Of a DNA stretch of 64,000 nt, positions 30,384 to 41,561 are shown in pieces. Origin of the DNA: Francisella noatunensis subsp. noatunensis (GTDB lineage Bacteria > Pseudomonadota > Gammaproteobacteria > Francisellales > Francisellaceae); the NCBI RefSeq assembly GCF_009823375.1, contig NZ_WBSX01000001.1, positions 1 through 64,000 of the forward strand, in the 5' to 3' direction. The notes under the pieces were generated by a model. It had not been told where the DNA came from, did not search any database, and saw only the letters and a program-made list of their open reading frames with translations. The position numbers were made by a program, and so were the translations under genes. Every line of letters begins with the position of its first letter. Position 1 is the first letter of the stretch.

Positions 30384-31835
30384 ATGAGTTTATCAATTCT
30401 TTATATATTACCAGAAATACTATTAGCACTAGGTGTGATAGTTGTAATGTTTTCTGGACTTTTTTTACACGGTAAAATTAGGAATATTAACTACATATTC
30501 TTTCAAGTATTTACACTACTTGCTCTTGTTGCTACTTTTGCCAAAGAATACTTAATCCAAAATAGTAGCTTTGTTTTTGAAGGACAAGTTGTATTTAGTG
30601 GTTTTGCTTATACGCTACAGTTAGTGATACTTGTATTGGCAGTATTCGTGGCACTATATTCAAGAGAGTATGTGAAAGATAGAAAAATATCAGACGGTGA
30701 TTTTTATACACTTTTGATGTTGTGTGTGTTAGGTGCGATGGTTCTTACAGCTGCACATAGTTTAGTTACAATCTATATCGGTTTAGAGTTATTGTCATTA
30801 CCAATGTATGCACTAATAGCAATCTATAGAGATTCTAGTATAGGCCTTGAAGCTGCTATTAAATATTTCGTATTAGGAGCTATTGCTTCAGCTTTGTTGT
30901 TATTTGGTATGTCATTTGTATATGGTATGACAGGTCAACTTGATATCACTGATATTGCAACTGCACTTTCACAAGGAAATTTCACAGGTTTAGAGCAGCA
31001 GTTCTTACTTGTATGTTTAGTTATGATGATAGCAACTTTCTTATTCAAACTAGGAGCTTTCCCATTTCATATGTGGTTGCCAGATGTTTATCAGGGGGCG
31101 CCAAATGCCGTTGCGAACATTGTTGCCACTATTCCAAAAGTAGCAGCATTCGCTATGCTTGTTAATATTCTATTCGTAGGCTTTCCATCGCTTAAAGATT
31201 CTTGGATATACTTATTTAGAGTTATAGGTATATTGTCGATATTCTTCGGTAGTTTAGTGGCTTTATCGCAAACAAACGTTAAGAGACTTTTGGGTTATTC
31301 TACAGTATCGCAAATAGGTTTTGTTTTATTAGCTACTACACTTAATCTGCAAGGTTATGCCTTAACAGCAGCTAGCTTCTATGTAATAGTTTATGTTTTT
31401 ACTACTCTAGCAGCGTTTGGGGTATTAACTACAATCTCTGTTGGCGGTTATGAAGTTCAAGATCTTAAAGATCTAAAAGGTTTCAATACAAAAAACTCTT
31501 GGTTAGCATTTATACTGCTGATAGTTTTGTTCTCTATGGCAGGGATTCCTCCATTCGGTGGTTTCATAGCAAAATTATTTGTCATCATGGGATTAATTAA
31601 TGATGGCAGTTATGTATTAGCATGTTTTGTACTATTTATGGCTGTTATTGCATCTTTCTATTATGTAAGAGTTATTAGAACTATGTACTTTGATAAGCCA
31701 GGGAATAATGAGACAGTTAAGCCTCCAATGACATCTCTTATAGCGCTAAGCATTAACGGCTTGGTTCTTTTATTCTTAGGTATTGTGCCAATGCTTCTTC
31801 TTGGAGTTCTTTCTCAAGTTACTAACGTTATTTAA
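30384..31835 (+). CDS. nuoN: NADH-quinone oxidoreductase subunit N
   Basis: NuoN (483 aa) is the third antiporter-like pump. The pump Glu is in IYIGLELLSLPMYALIA near residue 132; FPFHMWLPDVYQGAPNAVANIVAT near 227 is conserved. ATG 30384 is preferred to the in-frame TTG at 30378, since GGGTGGTG lies upstream at a suitable distance. It is the last of the 14 complex I genes. Confidence 0.96.
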   Translation: MSLSILYILPEILLALGVIVVMFSGLFLHGKIRNINYIFFQVFTLLALVATFAKEYLIQNSSFVFEGQVVFSGFAYTLQLVILVLAVFVALYSREYVKDRKISDGDFYTLLMLCVLGAMVLTAAHSLVTIYIGLELLSLPMYALIAIYRDSSIGLEAAIKYFVLGAIASALLLFGMSFVYGMTGQLDITDIATALSQGNFTGLEQQFLLVCLVMMIATFLFKLGAFPFHMWLPDVYQGAPNAVANIVATIPKVAAFAMLVNILFVGFPSLKDSWIYLFRVIGILSIFFGSLVALSQTNVKRLLGYSTVSQIGFVLLATTLNLQGYALTAASFYVIVYVFTTLAAFGVLTTISVGGYEVQDLKDLKGFNTKNSWLAFILLIVLFSMAGIPPFGGFIAKLFVIMGLINDGSYVLACFVLFMAVIASFYYVRVIRTMYFDKPGNNETVKPPMTSLIALSINGLVLLFLGIVPMLLLGVLSQVTNVI

Positions 31836-31852
31836 GAAGGGGCTGTGAGAAA

Positions 31853-32200
31853 ATGTTAGAGTTTCTGTTAGTTGTTACAGTGGTTTTGAGTATATATTTT
31901 TATATATCTAATACTAAAAATATTCAAAATGTACAAAATGTACAAAAGTACAAAATTCATAAGGTCATAAGGCTTACGATACTAGTAATGTCGATATGTG
32001 TTGTGTACTTCTCAATTTCACATGTTCGTCATGAACTAAGTTTAGTTAACGATTCACCTTTTTCATTTTTCTTGTCTAAGAATGAAATAAAGGCTGCACA
32101 TGATGCTGCTTATTTCGAATCTTTTAGATATGCTGTGTATGGTGTAATAGCTATTGTATGTTTAGCTTTCACATTAATGAAAAGGGTTAAAAAGCAGTAG
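31853..32200 (+). CDS. small two-helix membrane protein of unknown function
   Basis: I do not recognise this 115-aa protein. It has a hydrophobic segment at residues 2-20, a second at about 38-58 and a third near the C-terminus (about 91-108), with short basic ends. The DNA at about 31915-31950 has a small tandem repeat (AAAATGTAC twice and a partial third), giving QNVQNVQ in the protein. It follows nuoN by 17 bp, so it is probably transcribed with the nuo operon. Confidence 0.6.
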   Translation: MLEFLLVVTVVLSIYFYISNTKNIQNVQNVQKYKIHKVIRLTILVMSICVVYFSISHVRHELSLVNDSPFSFFLSKNEIKAAHDAAYFESFRYAVYGVIAIVCLAFTLMKRVKKQ

Positions 32201-32288
32201 ATTAGTTCACAATTATAAATCGTATCTATTTCCTATTTGAATGACTGTATATTTCTATGCTTATTAAGTATGTATATCAAATCTTTAT

Positions 32289-32317
32289 TTGCTAATTTCT
32301 TATATAATTTTTATACT
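32289..32317 (+). promoter_or_regulatory. predicted sigma-70 promoter for ubiK-comM
   Basis: TTGCTA (32289-32294) and TATACT (32312-32317) are 17 bp apart, 35 bp before the ubiK ATG. This position also argues against a longer ubiK frame starting at 32289. Confidence 0.45.
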
Positions 32318-32351
32318 TTCTAGTAGTAGTCAAAAACGATCTTATAATACG

Positions 32352-32546
32352 ATGAAAGAAATTTTAGGTCCAATTAATGATGTAATCAAAAACTCGAAAG
32401 ATAATATTATTAATAAAAGTTTAAAAAAACTTGATGTGGTGAGTAGAGAAGAGTTTGAAATACAGAAAAAAATTCTTCTGAAAACACGTCAAAAATTAGA
32501 GCAGATCGAAGCTAAGTTGGATAAATTAATAGCTGAGAAAGAGTGA
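32352..32546 (+). CDS. ubiK: ubiquinone biosynthesis accessory factor UbiK (BMFP/YqiC family)
   Basis: This small 64-aa protein is mostly helical, with a C-terminal coiled coil ([19 protein letters not shown]). The sequence [18 protein letters not shown] is typical of the YqiC/UbiK family, trimeric membrane-associated proteins that assist aerobic ubiquinone synthesis. The frame is open to 32289, but ATG 32352 gives the family length. It precedes comM by 1 bp. Confidence 0.82.
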   Translation: MKEILGPINDVIKNSKDNIINKSLKKLDVVSREEFEIQKKILLKTRQKLEQIEAKLDKLIAEKE

Positions 32547-32547
32547 G

Positions 32548-34057
32548 ATGTCTTTAGCAATTCTAAAAAGTCGAGCTCAATTGGGTATTGAAGCACCGCT
32601 TGTCTCGATAGAAGTTCATTTGTCAAATGGTCTGCCTGGCTTATCAATAGTAGGCTTACCAGAGGCAGCTGTCAAAGAGAGCAAAGATCGTGTTAGAAGT
32701 GCTATCATAAACTCGGGATTTAATTTTCCAAATAAACGTATCACAATTAATCTTGCTCCTGCAGATTTACCTAAGAGTAGTGGAAGATTTGATTTGCCTA
32801 TAGCATTAGGTATTTTATATGCATCAGGCCAAATAAATATTGTTAGAAATGTTGAAGATTTCGAGTTTGCTGGAGAGTTGTCTCTAGGTGGTGAGCTTAG
32901 GAAAATTTCTAGTGCGATACCGATGGCTATTAAGTGTGTTGTGAATAACAAAAAACTTGTGATACCTATTCATAATGAAAAAGAGATTGCTTTAGTTGAA
33001 GATGTTTGTGCTTATTCTTTTGAGACTCTAAAAGAAATCGTAGATTTTTTATCTGGTGACGATAAAGTTTCGGTAGAACAATTACAAGAAATTGACTTTG
33101 AGAGACTGTATTATGATTTAGAAGATGTAAAGGGACAATATCAGGCTAGATGCGCTTTGGAAATTGCAGCAGCAGGTGGTCATAATATTCTTTTAGTTGG
33201 TCCACCTGGTACTGGTAAGACCATGCTTGCTAGTAGGCTTAATTCTATTTTGCCACCATTAGACAAGAAAGAAGCCCTTTCATCGGCGATGATTGCTTCA
33301 ATTGAAGGTGAATTAGGGATAGCGGAAAGTTTTTATAAAAGACCATTTCGTCATCCTCACCATATTTCTTCAGGTGTTTCTTTGGTCGGAGATGGTAGCA
33401 ACCCTATGCCTGGTGAAATATCTTTAGCTCATAATGGTGTGTTATTCCTTGATGAGTTACCAGAGTTTGACCGTAAGGTTCTAGAAGTTTTAAGAGAACC
33501 TCTTGAGACGGGAGTTGTAAATATTTCTAGAGCAAAGTGTCAGGTAGAGTATCCAGCTAACTTTCAATTGATAGCTGCTATGAATCCTTGTCCGTGTGGG
33601 TATTTAGGATCGCAGTATAAAGAGTGCTCAGATTCAATTCAATCAATTAAAAGGTATCAAAGTAAGCTTTCAGGACCTCTTTTAGACAGAATTGATTTAC
33701 AAGTTGAGGTTCTTGAGCTAGCAAAAGAGGATCTAACAAATCAAGAATTAAGAGGTGAAAAAAAGTAGTATAATTAGGGAGCGAGTTAAAAAAGCGAGAG
33801 ATATCCAGATCACTAGGCAAGGTAAAATAAATTCAATGCTAACAAGTAAAGAGTTAGACGAGGTTTGTGACCTTGATGAAGAAAGTAAAAAAATACTAAC
33901 ACTAGCTATAGAAAAGCTTGGACTATCTGCCAGAGGGTACTATAAAATACTCAAAGTAGCTCGAACAATAGCAGATTTAAGAGGATGCAAGAAAATTGAA
34001 AAACTAGCAATCCAAGAAGCTATAGGTTACAGAAAAATAGACAAGTTTTTTAAATAG
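32548..34057 (+). pseudogene. comM: ComM/YifB Mg-chelatase-like ATPase, single frameshift
   Basis: ComM is an AAA+ helicase that promotes branch migration during natural transformation. The N-terminal Lon-protease-like domain, Walker A GPPGTGKT near residue 217 and Walker [12 protein letters not shown] near 305 are intact. The frame ends at 33768. The expected C-terminus ([15 protein letters not shown] to the end, about 100 aa) lies in the next frame, ending at 34057. The shift is at an A7 run (33758-33764); A6 would give one continuous protein of about 502 aa. The gene is either newly inactivated, rescued by slippage at A7, or a sequencing error. Confidence 0.85.
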
Positions 34058-34091
34058 TCCTTCACAATAAATTTAAAGGTACATTTTAAGT

Positions 34092-35126
34092 ATGAGAGAG
34101 TTGTTTTTGGATGCTTTTAAGCATGAGAAATTAGAAAAACCACCGATATGGATAATGCGTCAAGCTGGTAGATATTTACCAGAATATCGTGCAGTAAGAT
34201 CAAAGTTTGAGAACTTTATGGATATGTGTCGCAATACAGATGCTTGTTGTGAGGTGGCACTGCATCCGCTAGAAAGATATGATCTTGATGCTGCAATTGT
34301 ATTTTCAGATATTTTAACTATTCCTGAAGCAATGGGTATGGATCTAAAATTTATCAAGGGAGTTGGCCCTGTATTTTCTGATCCTATTGAGTCAGAAAAG
34401 GATTTAAATAGGTTAAAGTCAGCAGAAGATAGTGTTGGCGATTTGGAGTATGTTTATGATGCGGTTAGGACTACGAAGGCTGCTATAAATGTACCCCTTA
34501 TAGGCTTTACTGGAAGTCCATGGACACTCGCGGCATATATGGTTGAAGGATCTGGCTCAAAACAATTCAGTAAACTAAGAAAAATGATGTATGCAAATCT
34601 TCAATTGATGCACGCACTTCTTCAAAGGTTAGCTGACATAACAGTGATTTATCTACTTGAGCAAGTCAAAGCTGGTGCTAGTTCTTTAATGATTTTCGAT
34701 ACTTGGGGAGGAATTTTACCTTTAGAACAGTATAAAGAATTCTCATTAAAGTATATGGAATATATTGCTAAAAATGTGAAGAAGAGATCTAATGTTCCTG
34801 TGGTTTTCTTCACAAAGGGAGGCTCAAACTTTTTTGAGGAGTTGAAAGATAAATCATGTGATGGTGTTGGTGTGGATTGGAATGTAACTCTAGATCAAGC
34901 TCGTCATAGAATAGGTGTGGGTAAGGTTCTGCAAGGTAATTTTGATCCAGCATTTTTGTATGGCACATCTGATAGTATTAGAAACACGGTTAAGAAAAAC
35001 ATCGAATTTATTCAGTCTGATAAGCTAAATAACTACATTGTTAATTTAGGTCATGGCATTTACCCAGATATTAATCCTGATAATGTTAAAATTATGGTAG
35101 ATGCAATAAGAGAATTCAGTGTTTAA
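34092..35126 (+). CDS. hemE: uroporphyrinogen decarboxylase
   Basis: HemE (344 aa) converts uroporphyrinogen III to coproporphyrinogen III in haem synthesis. The signatures [16 protein letters not shown] near residue 18 and [16 protein letters not shown] near 138 are intact, as are the family residues in IFDTWGG near 206. It stands alone between comM and the initiator tRNA, with no sign of decay. Confidence 0.97.
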   Translation: MRELFLDAFKHEKLEKPPIWIMRQAGRYLPEYRAVRSKFENFMDMCRNTDACCEVALHPLERYDLDAAIVFSDILTIPEAMGMDLKFIKGVGPVFSDPIESEKDLNRLKSAEDSVGDLEYVYDAVRTTKAAINVPLIGFTGSPWTLAAYMVEGSGSKQFSKLRKMMYANLQLMHALLQRLADITVIYLLEQVKAGASSLMIFDTWGGILPLEQYKEFSLKYMEYIAKNVKKRSNVPVVFFTKGGSNFFEELKDKSCDGVGVDWNVTLDQARHRIGVGKVLQGNFDPAFLYGTSDSIRNTVKKNIEFIQSDKLNNYIVNLGHGIYPDINPDNVKIMVDAIREFSV

Positions 35127-35147
35127 AAAAACAAACTGTCATAAAGC

Positions 35148-35176
35148 TTGACATCTGTTAAAATGTTGTTATTATA
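35148..35176 (+). promoter_or_regulatory. predicted sigma-70 promoter for tRNA-fMet/rimP-nusA-infB
   Basis: A consensus -35 TTGACA (35148-35153) is followed after 17 bp by ATTATA (35171-35176), within an AT-rich block that offers other close -10 registers. The tRNA begins 12 bp later. Confidence 0.65.
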
Positions 35177-35188
35177 TATTGTCATAGA

Positions 35189-35265
<77 letters not shown>

Positions 35266-35280
35266 AAAGTTTTTATTTTA

Positions 35281-35305
35281 TAAAGGCCCTTCAAGGGCTT
35301 TTTTG
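35281..35305 (+). terminator. intrinsic terminator/attenuator after tRNA-fMet
   Basis: AAAGGCCC-TTCAA-GGGCTTTT forms a short hairpin followed by a run of six T. It lies between the tRNA and rimP and probably acts as a partial stop, with read-through into the operon. Confidence 0.7.
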
Positions 35306-35340
35306 CTATCTAGAGGGTATGCAAAATCTAAGGGGTGAAA

Positions 35341-35793
35341 ATGTTACTAGATGATTTGTATGAAATAGTAGAACCCATCACAGCTGATTTAGGCTATATT
35401 TTATGGGGAATAGAGGTCGTGGGTGCTGGCAAGCTTACTATACGTATTTTTATTGACCATGAGAACGGTGTTTCGGTTGATGATTGTCAGGTTGTAAGTA
35501 AAGAGGTGAGTGCAATTTTTGATGTGGAAGATCCTATCTCAGATAAGTATGTTCTAGAAGTGTCTTCTCCAGGGATGAATCGCCAAATTTTTAATATTGT
35601 TCAGGCGCAAGCTTTGGTAGGATTTAATGTTAAGGCAGTTACCATAACTCCAGTTGAGTCTCAAACAAAATTTAAAGGTGTGCTTGAGAGAGTTGAAGGC
35701 AATAACGTTATTCTAAAGCTTGATGATGGCAGAGAAGTCAGTTTTGATTTTGATGAGCTTAAGAAATTTAGAGTTTCGCCAGATTTTAGTTAG
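35341..35793 (+). CDS. rimP: ribosome maturation factor RimP
   Basis: RimP (150 aa) helps assemble the 30S subunit. The N-terminal domain (ITADLGYILWGIEV, then LTIRIFIDHENGVSVDDC) and the conserved YVLEVSSPGMNR near residue 74 are present, with an SH3-like C-terminus. ATG 35341 is chosen over GTG 35335 because AAGGGG overlaps the latter and lies 5 bp before the ATG. First protein gene of the nusA-infB operon. Confidence 0.94.
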   Translation: MLLDDLYEIVEPITADLGYILWGIEVVGAGKLTIRIFIDHENGVSVDDCQVVSKEVSAIFDVEDPISDKYVLEVSSPGMNRQIFNIVQAQALVGFNVKAVTITPVESQTKFKGVLERVEGNNVILKLDDGREVSFDFDELKKFRVSPDFS

Positions 35794-35808
35794 ATAGAGG
35801 GATTAGGT

Positions 35809-37278
35809 ATGAGCAAAGAATTATTGTTAGTATTAGAAACTGTAGCAAACGAGAAAGATATTTCAAAAGACCTTTTGTTCGAAGCTATGGAAGAGGCGTT
35901 AGCTATTATAACTAAAAAAGAGCTTGACGAGCATATGAATATCGAAGTTAAAATCGATAGGGTTACAGGTGACTTTAAAGCAGATAGAGTTTGGTATATT
36001 GTGTCAGAAGATGAGGATTTGATTGATTATTCTAAAGAACTCTATGAGGATGTCGCGCAAGAAAAGGGCTACAATGTCAAAGCTGGCGATGTGATCCGTG
36101 AATCTGTAGAAGTCAAAGAGTATGGGCGTATCGCTGCTACTATGGCAAAACAGATCTTAATGAAAAAGATTAAAAATTTCGAAAGAGAAAAGACGGCTAG
36201 ATTTTATCAAAGTAAGATTGGAGATATTGTTTACGGAGAGGTAAAAAGAGCAAATTACGAGATTTTGGTTATTGATCTTGGTAATAATGCTGAAGGTATC
36301 CTACCAAAGAAAGATTTGATTTCTAGAGAGAGATTTCGCGTTGGTGATAAGATTAGATCATGTGTTGAGAGTGTTGAGGTTGATGAGTTTGGTAAACCAA
36401 GCATAGTCATGCTTAGTCGCGCTAGTAATATGATGCTTAAAGCTTTATTTAAATTAGAAGTTCCTGAGGTTGAAGAGGAGCTTATAAATGTTGTAAATGT
36501 TGTTCGTGAACCTGGTTTTAGATCAAAAGTTACTGTTAAGAGCAATGATCAGCGGATAGATCCATGCGGTGCTTGTGTGGGTGTTAGAGGATCAAGAATA
36601 CACTCTATTATGAACGAGCTAAATGGTGAGAAAGTCGATGTTATTCTATGGGATGAAGATATGGTTCAATATGCGATCAACTCTTTATCACCAGTTGATT
36701 CTGAAGATATCTTAGAAGTAAATGTTGATGAAGAAACTAATTCAATGGATATAGTTGTTAAACAAGAAAGTTTATCAAAAGCTATTGGTAAGAATGGAGT
36801 TAATGTCAGATTAGCTAGTGCTTTAATCGGTTGGAAGATAAATGTTTTATCTGATACTGAGCAAGAAGAAAAGCAGATGTCTATAGTTGAGAAATTTGTT
36901 GAAGCATTAGATATCGATCATGATTTTGCTTTGGTGCTAATAGAAGAGGGTATTGAAACGTTAGAGGATTTAGCATATTTAGATAGAGATGAGCTTTTGG
37001 AAATTGAAGGCTTTGATGAAGAGATTGTAGATGAGCTTCAAGAAAGAGCAAAGGCCGTGATTTTATCTCAAGCATTAGGTGGTAAAAAGCCGGCTGAAGA
37101 TTTACTTAATATGCAAGGTATGAATCAGGAGTTAGCGGATAAGCTTGCTCAAAATAATATAGTGACAATGGAAAATCTGGCGGAATTATCTGTGGATGAG
37201 TTGCTTGACATTGTTGCTATTGATGAAAAACAAGCAACAGATTTGATAATGCAAGCAAGAGCCCCTTGGTTTGAATAG
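35809..37278 (+). CDS. nusA: transcription termination/antitermination factor NusA
   Basis: NusA (489 aa) binds RNA polymerase and nascent RNA. Domains in order are the polymerase-binding N-terminus (1-125), S1 (about 135-200, [21 protein letters not shown]), two KH domains (the first with [14 protein letters not shown] near residue 248, the second with [14 protein letters not shown] near 323), and two C-terminal acidic repeats (about 365-490), as in E. coli. Confidence 0.97.
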   Translation: MSKELLLVLETVANEKDISKDLLFEAMEEALAIITKKELDEHMNIEVKIDRVTGDFKADRVWYIVSEDEDLIDYSKELYEDVAQEKGYNVKAGDVIRESVEVKEYGRIAATMAKQILMKKIKNFEREKTARFYQSKIGDIVYGEVKRANYEILVIDLGNNAEGILPKKDLISRERFRVGDKIRSCVESVEVDEFGKPSIVMLSRASNMMLKALFKLEVPEVEEELINVVNVVREPGFRSKVTVKSNDQRIDPCGACVGVRGSRIHSIMNELNGEKVDVILWDEDMVQYAINSLSPVDSEDILEVNVDEETNSMDIVVKQESLSKAIGKNGVNVRLASALIGWKINVLSDTEQEEKQMSIVEKFVEALDIDHDFALVLIEEGIETLEDLAYLDRDELLEIEGFDEEIVDELQERAKAVILSQALGGKKPAEDLLNMQGMNQELADKLAQNNIVTMENLAELSVDELLDIVAIDEKQATDLIMQARAPWFE

Positions 37279-37313
37279 AAAGTACGAATCAAAATAGTAC
37301 AAAGGAGAGGGAA

Positions 37314-39845
37314 ATGGCAGAGATTACGGTTGGCCAACTGGCACAACAAACAAATAAAGAAGTAAGCACATTACTAAAGCAACTTAAATCTTTTGGTATA
37401 GAAAAAAGTAGCGAAAAAGATACTTTAACTCCGGAAGAAATGAAAACTCTTTTAGATAAGATTAATAGTGCTAAAAATACTGTTACTAGAAAAAAAGTAA
37501 CTTTTCTTAAGCTTGATGGTAAGCATAAGATAAATGTTTCGGTCAAGAAAAAAAGACGAGTTGCAAAAAAAGTAGAAGAACAATCTCCAGCTAAAGTAGA
37601 AGAATCTATAGTTGAAAGGCCACAAGCAGCAGTTGATGTTAAAGATAATAAAGCTGTTGAAAGTGTAGAGAGAGATTCTGTTAATCTTGTACAACCTCAG
37701 CAAGAAAAGCCTGTTACTAAACCAGTTGTAAAAGGTAATGGTTTTAAGATAACTGCTATGCCTGAAGTCAAAATTAAAGAGAATAATTCTCAGGATGAAG
37801 AAAAGTCATCTGAAGATAAATCTACAGAATCTAAAAATAATAAGAAAAAGTCTCCGAAGAAAGTCTTCACTGAAAGTGGTAACAACACTAATACTAAATA
37901 TAAAAGAGAAGAAGAGAAGAAGTCCAAAGCTAAAAAGGCTAGTGGTAAAGGCTTCAAAAAAGCTAATCCAAGACAATTGTCACAACTTGCGGGTGATTTG
38001 GAATCATTTGATGAGTTTGGTAGTAAGAAAGGTAAGTTAAAAGCACCTAAGGTTAAAAAACAAGAGTTTACAATGCCTGTCGAAAGTGCTATTAAAACAA
38101 TTGAAATACGTGAAGGTATTACAGTTAGTGATTTGGCTAATAGAATGGCAGTCAAAGGCGCTGAGATTGTTAAAGTATTATTTAATATGGGTGTAATGGC
38201 TACAATTAACCAATCATTAGATCAAGACACAGCGGTTTTGATTGTTGAGGAAATGGGGCATAAATATACATTACATAATGAAAATGCTCTTGAAGAAGCT
38301 GTGACTACTGTTGATAGAAGTTTACATAAGAAAATATCTCGTGCGCCTGTTGTAACTATTATGGGTCACGTAGATCATGGTAAGACCTCTCTATTAGACT
38401 ATATACGTAAAGCAAGGGTTGTAGCAGGAGAGGCTGGTGGTATAACACAGCATATCGGTGCATACTCTGTTAAAACAAGTAAAGGAGCTATTACTTTTCT
38501 AGATACTCCTGGTCATGAAGCTTTTACATCAATGCGTGCTCGTGGTGCTAAGAGTACAGATATCGTAATACTTGTGGTTGCAGCAGATGACGGGGTTATG
38601 CCTCAGACTGAGGAAGCTATTCAGCATGCTAAAGCAGCGGGTGTTCCAATCGTTGTAGCTGTCAACAAAATTGATAAGCCAGATGCCGATCCTGATAAGG
38701 TTGTCGGTGAGTTAGCTCAACGTAATGTTATTCCAGAATCTTGGGGTGGGGATGTTATGTTTGCTAATGTTTCTGCTAAAACTGGTGAAGGCGTTGCAGA
38801 GTTATTAGATGCTGTGTTATTACAATCTGAAGTTCTAGAGCTAGAAGCATTTGCTGAAGGTTTAGCTGAAGGTGTTGTTATTGAATCTCGTCTAGAAAAA
38901 GGACGTGGTCCAGTTGCAACAGTACTAGTTCAGAATGGTAGTCTTAAACAGGGTGATAATATCTTGTGTGGTACTGAGTATGGTAGAGTCAGAGCAATGC
39001 ATGATGATCTAGGTAAACAGATTAAAGTAGCAGGGCCAGCAACTCCAGTTGAAATACTAGGTTTATCAGGTGTTCTAGCAGCTGGTGATGATATGGTTGT
39101 TATTGAGAATGAGAAAAAAGCTAAAGAGCTAGCTGCTCAAAGATCTCAAAGACAAAAAGAAGCTAAGATAGCACAAGAACAGTCTCTTAAACTTTCTAAT
39201 ATGTTTAGCAACATGGGCAAAGAAGGTGAGCAACAAACTCTTAAAATCATTCTTAAGGGTGATGTACAAGGTTCAGTTGAAGCAATTAGAGAGTCATTAC
39301 TTAAGCTTTCCACTGATGAGGTGAAGGTTGATATAATTGCAAGTGGTATCGGAGCTATTACTTCTTCTGATGTAACCTTAGCGGTTGCTTCGACAGCAGT
39401 AATTATTGGTTTTAATGTTAGGGCAGATAGTGCAGCTAAGAAACTTGCGGAAGTTGATGGTGTGGAGCTTCGCTACTATAATATTATTTACGATCTGATA
39501 GATGATGTTAAGAAAGCAATGACTGGTCTATTATCTCCTGATATGAAAGAGCAAATTATCGGTATAGCTGAAGTTAGGGAAGTCTACAGATCTTCTAAGT
39601 TCGGTTCGATCGCAGGCTGTATGGTTGTTGAAGGAGCTGTAAAGCGTACAAATCCTATTCGTGTATTACGTGATAACGTTGTGATATATGAAGGCACACT
39701 TGAGTCCTTAAAGAGATTTAAAGATGATGCAAGTGAAGTCAAAAAAGGTATGGAGTGTGGTATAGGTGTCAAAAACTATAATGATGTGCGTGAAGGTGAC
39801 CAAATAGAAGTGTTTGAAGTTATTGAAGTTGCTAAGGAGCTATAA
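37314..39845 (+). CDS. infB: translation initiation factor IF-2
   Basis: IF-2 (843 aa) is the GTPase that delivers fMet-tRNA to the 30S subunit. It has an N-terminal IF2-N fold (about 1-50), a long Lys/Glu-rich linker (about 60-240), a second IF2-N, then the G domain with GHVDHGKTS near residue 353, DTPGHE near 399 and NKID near 453, and the C-terminal beta-barrels. The upstream initiator tRNA gives the operon a coherent initiation theme. AAAGGAGAGG precedes the ATG. Confidence 0.98.
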   Translation: MAEITVGQLAQQTNKEVSTLLKQLKSFGIEKSSEKDTLTPEEMKTLLDKINSAKNTVTRKKVTFLKLDGKHKINVSVKKKRRVAKKVEEQSPAKVEESIVERPQAAVDVKDNKAVESVERDSVNLVQPQQEKPVTKPVVKGNGFKITAMPEVKIKENNSQDEEKSSEDKSTESKNNKKKSPKKVFTESGNNTNTKYKREEEKKSKAKKASGKGFKKANPRQLSQLAGDLESFDEFGSKKGKLKAPKVKKQEFTMPVESAIKTIEIREGITVSDLANRMAVKGAEIVKVLFNMGVMATINQSLDQDTAVLIVEEMGHKYTLHNENALEEAVTTVDRSLHKKISRAPVVTIMGHVDHGKTSLLDYIRKARVVAGEAGGITQHIGAYSVKTSKGAITFLDTPGHEAFTSMRARGAKSTDIVILVVAADDGVMPQTEEAIQHAKAAGVPIVVAVNKIDKPDADPDKVVGELAQRNVIPESWGGDVMFANVSAKTGEGVAELLDAVLLQSEVLELEAFAEGLAEGVVIESRLEKGRGPVATVLVQNGSLKQGDNILCGTEYGRVRAMHDDLGKQIKVAGPATPVEILGLSGVLAAGDDMVVIENEKKAKELAAQRSQRQKEAKIAQEQSLKLSNMFSNMGKEGEQQTLKIILKGDVQGSVEAIRESLLKLSTDEVKVDIIASGIGAITSSDVTLAVASTAVIIGFNVRADSAAKKLAEVDGVELRYYNIIYDLIDDVKKAMTGLLSPDMKEQIIGIAEVREVYRSSKFGSIAGCMVVEGAVKRTNPIRVLRDNVVIYEGTLESLKRFKDDASEVKKGMECGIGVKNYNDVREGDQIEVFEVIEVAKEL

Positions 39846-39847
39846 TT

Positions 39848-40279
39848 ATGGCAGCAGAAGGTAGAGTGCAACGAGTAGCAAGTGAGCTTCAAAAGGTGAT
39901 ATCTTTGCTGCTACGTACAAAAATAAAAGATAGTAAGCTTGCTACTGCAACTATTACTGAGGTTGAGCTTTCTAAAGATCTATCTTATGCAAAAGTATAT
40001 TACACATGCTTAGATATTCAAGAAGCTCAATATATCTCTAAAGCCTTTGAAAAATCAAAGGGTTTTTTTAGATCATCTATAGCTAAATCATTAAATCTTA
40101 GAATAGTTCCAAATCTTAAGTTTATTTATGATAAGTCTCTTGATTATGGGATGGAAATGGAAGGAAAAATCCAGCAGGCTCTAGAAGCTGATTCTAAAAT
40201 AATCAAGCAAGATGATAATTCGTTACAAGAAAACTATAAAGATAGTGATAAAGAAACTAAAGTTGAAAAATTAAGGTAG
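39848..40279 (+). CDS. rbfA: ribosome-binding factor A
   Basis: RbfA (143 aa) matures the 16S rRNA 5' end, important in the cold. It has a KH-like core: [17 protein letters not shown] at the start, [15 protein letters not shown] near residue 40, and [22 protein letters not shown] near 85-106. The tail after residue 115 is acidic and poorly conserved. It starts 2 bp after infB. Confidence 0.95.
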   Translation: MAAEGRVQRVASELQKVISLLLRTKIKDSKLATATITEVELSKDLSYAKVYYTCLDIQEAQYISKAFEKSKGFFRSSIAKSLNLRIVPNLKFIYDKSLDYGMEMEGKIQQALEADSKIIKQDDNSLQENYKDSDKETKVEKLR

Positions 40280-40286
40280 GTAGCTT

Positions 40287-41561
40287 ATGAGCAAACTTAC
40301 TATTATTCGTGGTTTTAATGATATTCTTCCTCAAGAGAGCTGTAAGTGGCAGTTTTTAGAGTCAAAAATAAAATCAATTCTAGATAAGTATAATTATGAT
40401 GAAGTAAGGCTACCCGTCTTAGAAAAGAGTGAACTATTTCATAGAAGCGTAGGAGAAACATCGGATATGGTTTCTAAAGAAACTTATGATTTTGTAGATA
40501 GAAGTGGAGAAAGTTTAACGCTCAGACCTGAAGGAACGGCTGGCTGTGTGCGTATGGTAATCGAAAATAGTTTGGCTAATAGAGGACAAACACAAAAGCT
40601 TTGGTATTCTGGTCCTATGTTTCGCTATGAGAGACCTCAAAAAGGTAGGTATAGACAATTTTATCAACTTGGTGTTGAAGCTTATGGTTATGATAATATT
40701 GCAATAGACCTAGAAATTCTTACTATTAGCTGGAACTTATTTAGAGAACTAGGTATTTCTGAATGTGTAAAATTAGAGTTAAATAGTCTTGGATCGAGTT
40801 CTAACAGACAAGAATACACGAAGGCATTGTTAGAGTATCTAAAACCATATCATGCTCAGCTTGATGAAGATTCAATCAAAAGATTAGACAAAAACCCTCT
40901 GAGAATACTTGACTCTAAGAATGAGCAAACTCAGCAGGTATTAGCCAATGCACCTAAACTTATTGATTTTATTGATGAAGATTCATTGGCGAGATTTGAG
41001 CAGACATGTGAGTATCTTGATAACTTAGGGGTTAACTATCGAGTTAATCAAAAGTTAGTTAGAGGTTTGGATTATTATAGTGGATTAGTCTTTGAGTGGG
41101 TCACAGATCGGTTAGGAGCTCAAGCAGCAGTATGTGCTGGCGGTCGTTATGATAATTTAATAGAAAGCTTAGGTGGGCAAAAAGCGGGTGCTATTGGTTT
41201 TGCTATTGGCTTAGAGCGTCTATTACTTTTGCTTGAGAGTGAGGGTAAGCTTCCAATTGAAGATAATAAAAGTGATGTTTTTTTCATATTAGATAATAGT
41301 CAGCTACATAGATCGTTACTATTAGTTGAAAATGTTCGTCAAGAATTGCCGGCATTAAAAATAGATATGGATTTGAAATTTGGCAGCTTTAAATCACAGT
41401 TTAAAAAGGCAGATAAATCAGATGCTAAAATAGCTGTAATAATTGGTCAAGATGAATTATTGCGACAGACTGTTGGTGTAAAATATTTACAACAAGATAA
41501 GCAACAAGAACAAATTCCTTTGAATAAATTAATAAATTTTCTAGAAAAAATAGCTATATGA
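40287..41561 (+). CDS. hisS: histidyl-tRNA synthetase
   Basis: HisRS (424 aa) is a class II synthetase. Motif 2 is in [19 protein letters not shown] near residue 110, the histidine loops are LRPEGTAG near 78 and [15 protein letters not shown] near 256, and the C-terminal anticodon-binding domain follows residue 330. Its stop overlaps the next gene's start (ATGA), extending the nusA-infB operon. Confidence 0.97.
   Translation: MSKLTIIRGFNDILPQESCKWQFLESKIKSILDKYNYDEVRLPVLEKSELFHRSVGETSDMVSKETYDFVDRSGESLTLRPEGTAGCVRMVIENSLANRGQTQKLWYSGPMFRYERPQKGRYRQFYQLGVEAYGYDNIAIDLEILTISWNLFRELGISECVKLELNSLGSSSNRQEYTKALLEYLKPYHAQLDEDSIKRLDKNPLRILDSKNEQTQQVLANAPKLIDFIDEDSLARFEQTCEYLDNLGVNYRVNQKLVRGLDYYSGLVFEWVTDRLGAQAAVCAGGRYDNLIESLGGQKAGAIGFAIGLERLLLLLESEGKLPIEDNKSDVFFILDNSQLHRSLLLVENVRQELPALKIDMDLKFGSFKSQFKKADKSDAKIAVIIGQDELLRQTVGVKYLQQDKQQEQIPLNKLINFLEKIAI

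Noticed and set aside
31915-31950. Short tandem AAAATGTAC repeat as a regulatory or CRISPR-like array
   Set aside because: There are only two full units inside an open reading frame. No CRISPR array is seen anywhere in the window.
33755-34057. A separate 100-aa gene after comM
   Set aside because: Its sequence is the missing ComM C-terminus, displaced by one base at A7. It has no ribosome-binding site of its own.
37790-38155. Long antisense open frames over infB and nusA
   Set aside because: They arise from the Lys/Glu-rich linker composition on the opposite strand. No ribosome-binding site or family similarity is seen.
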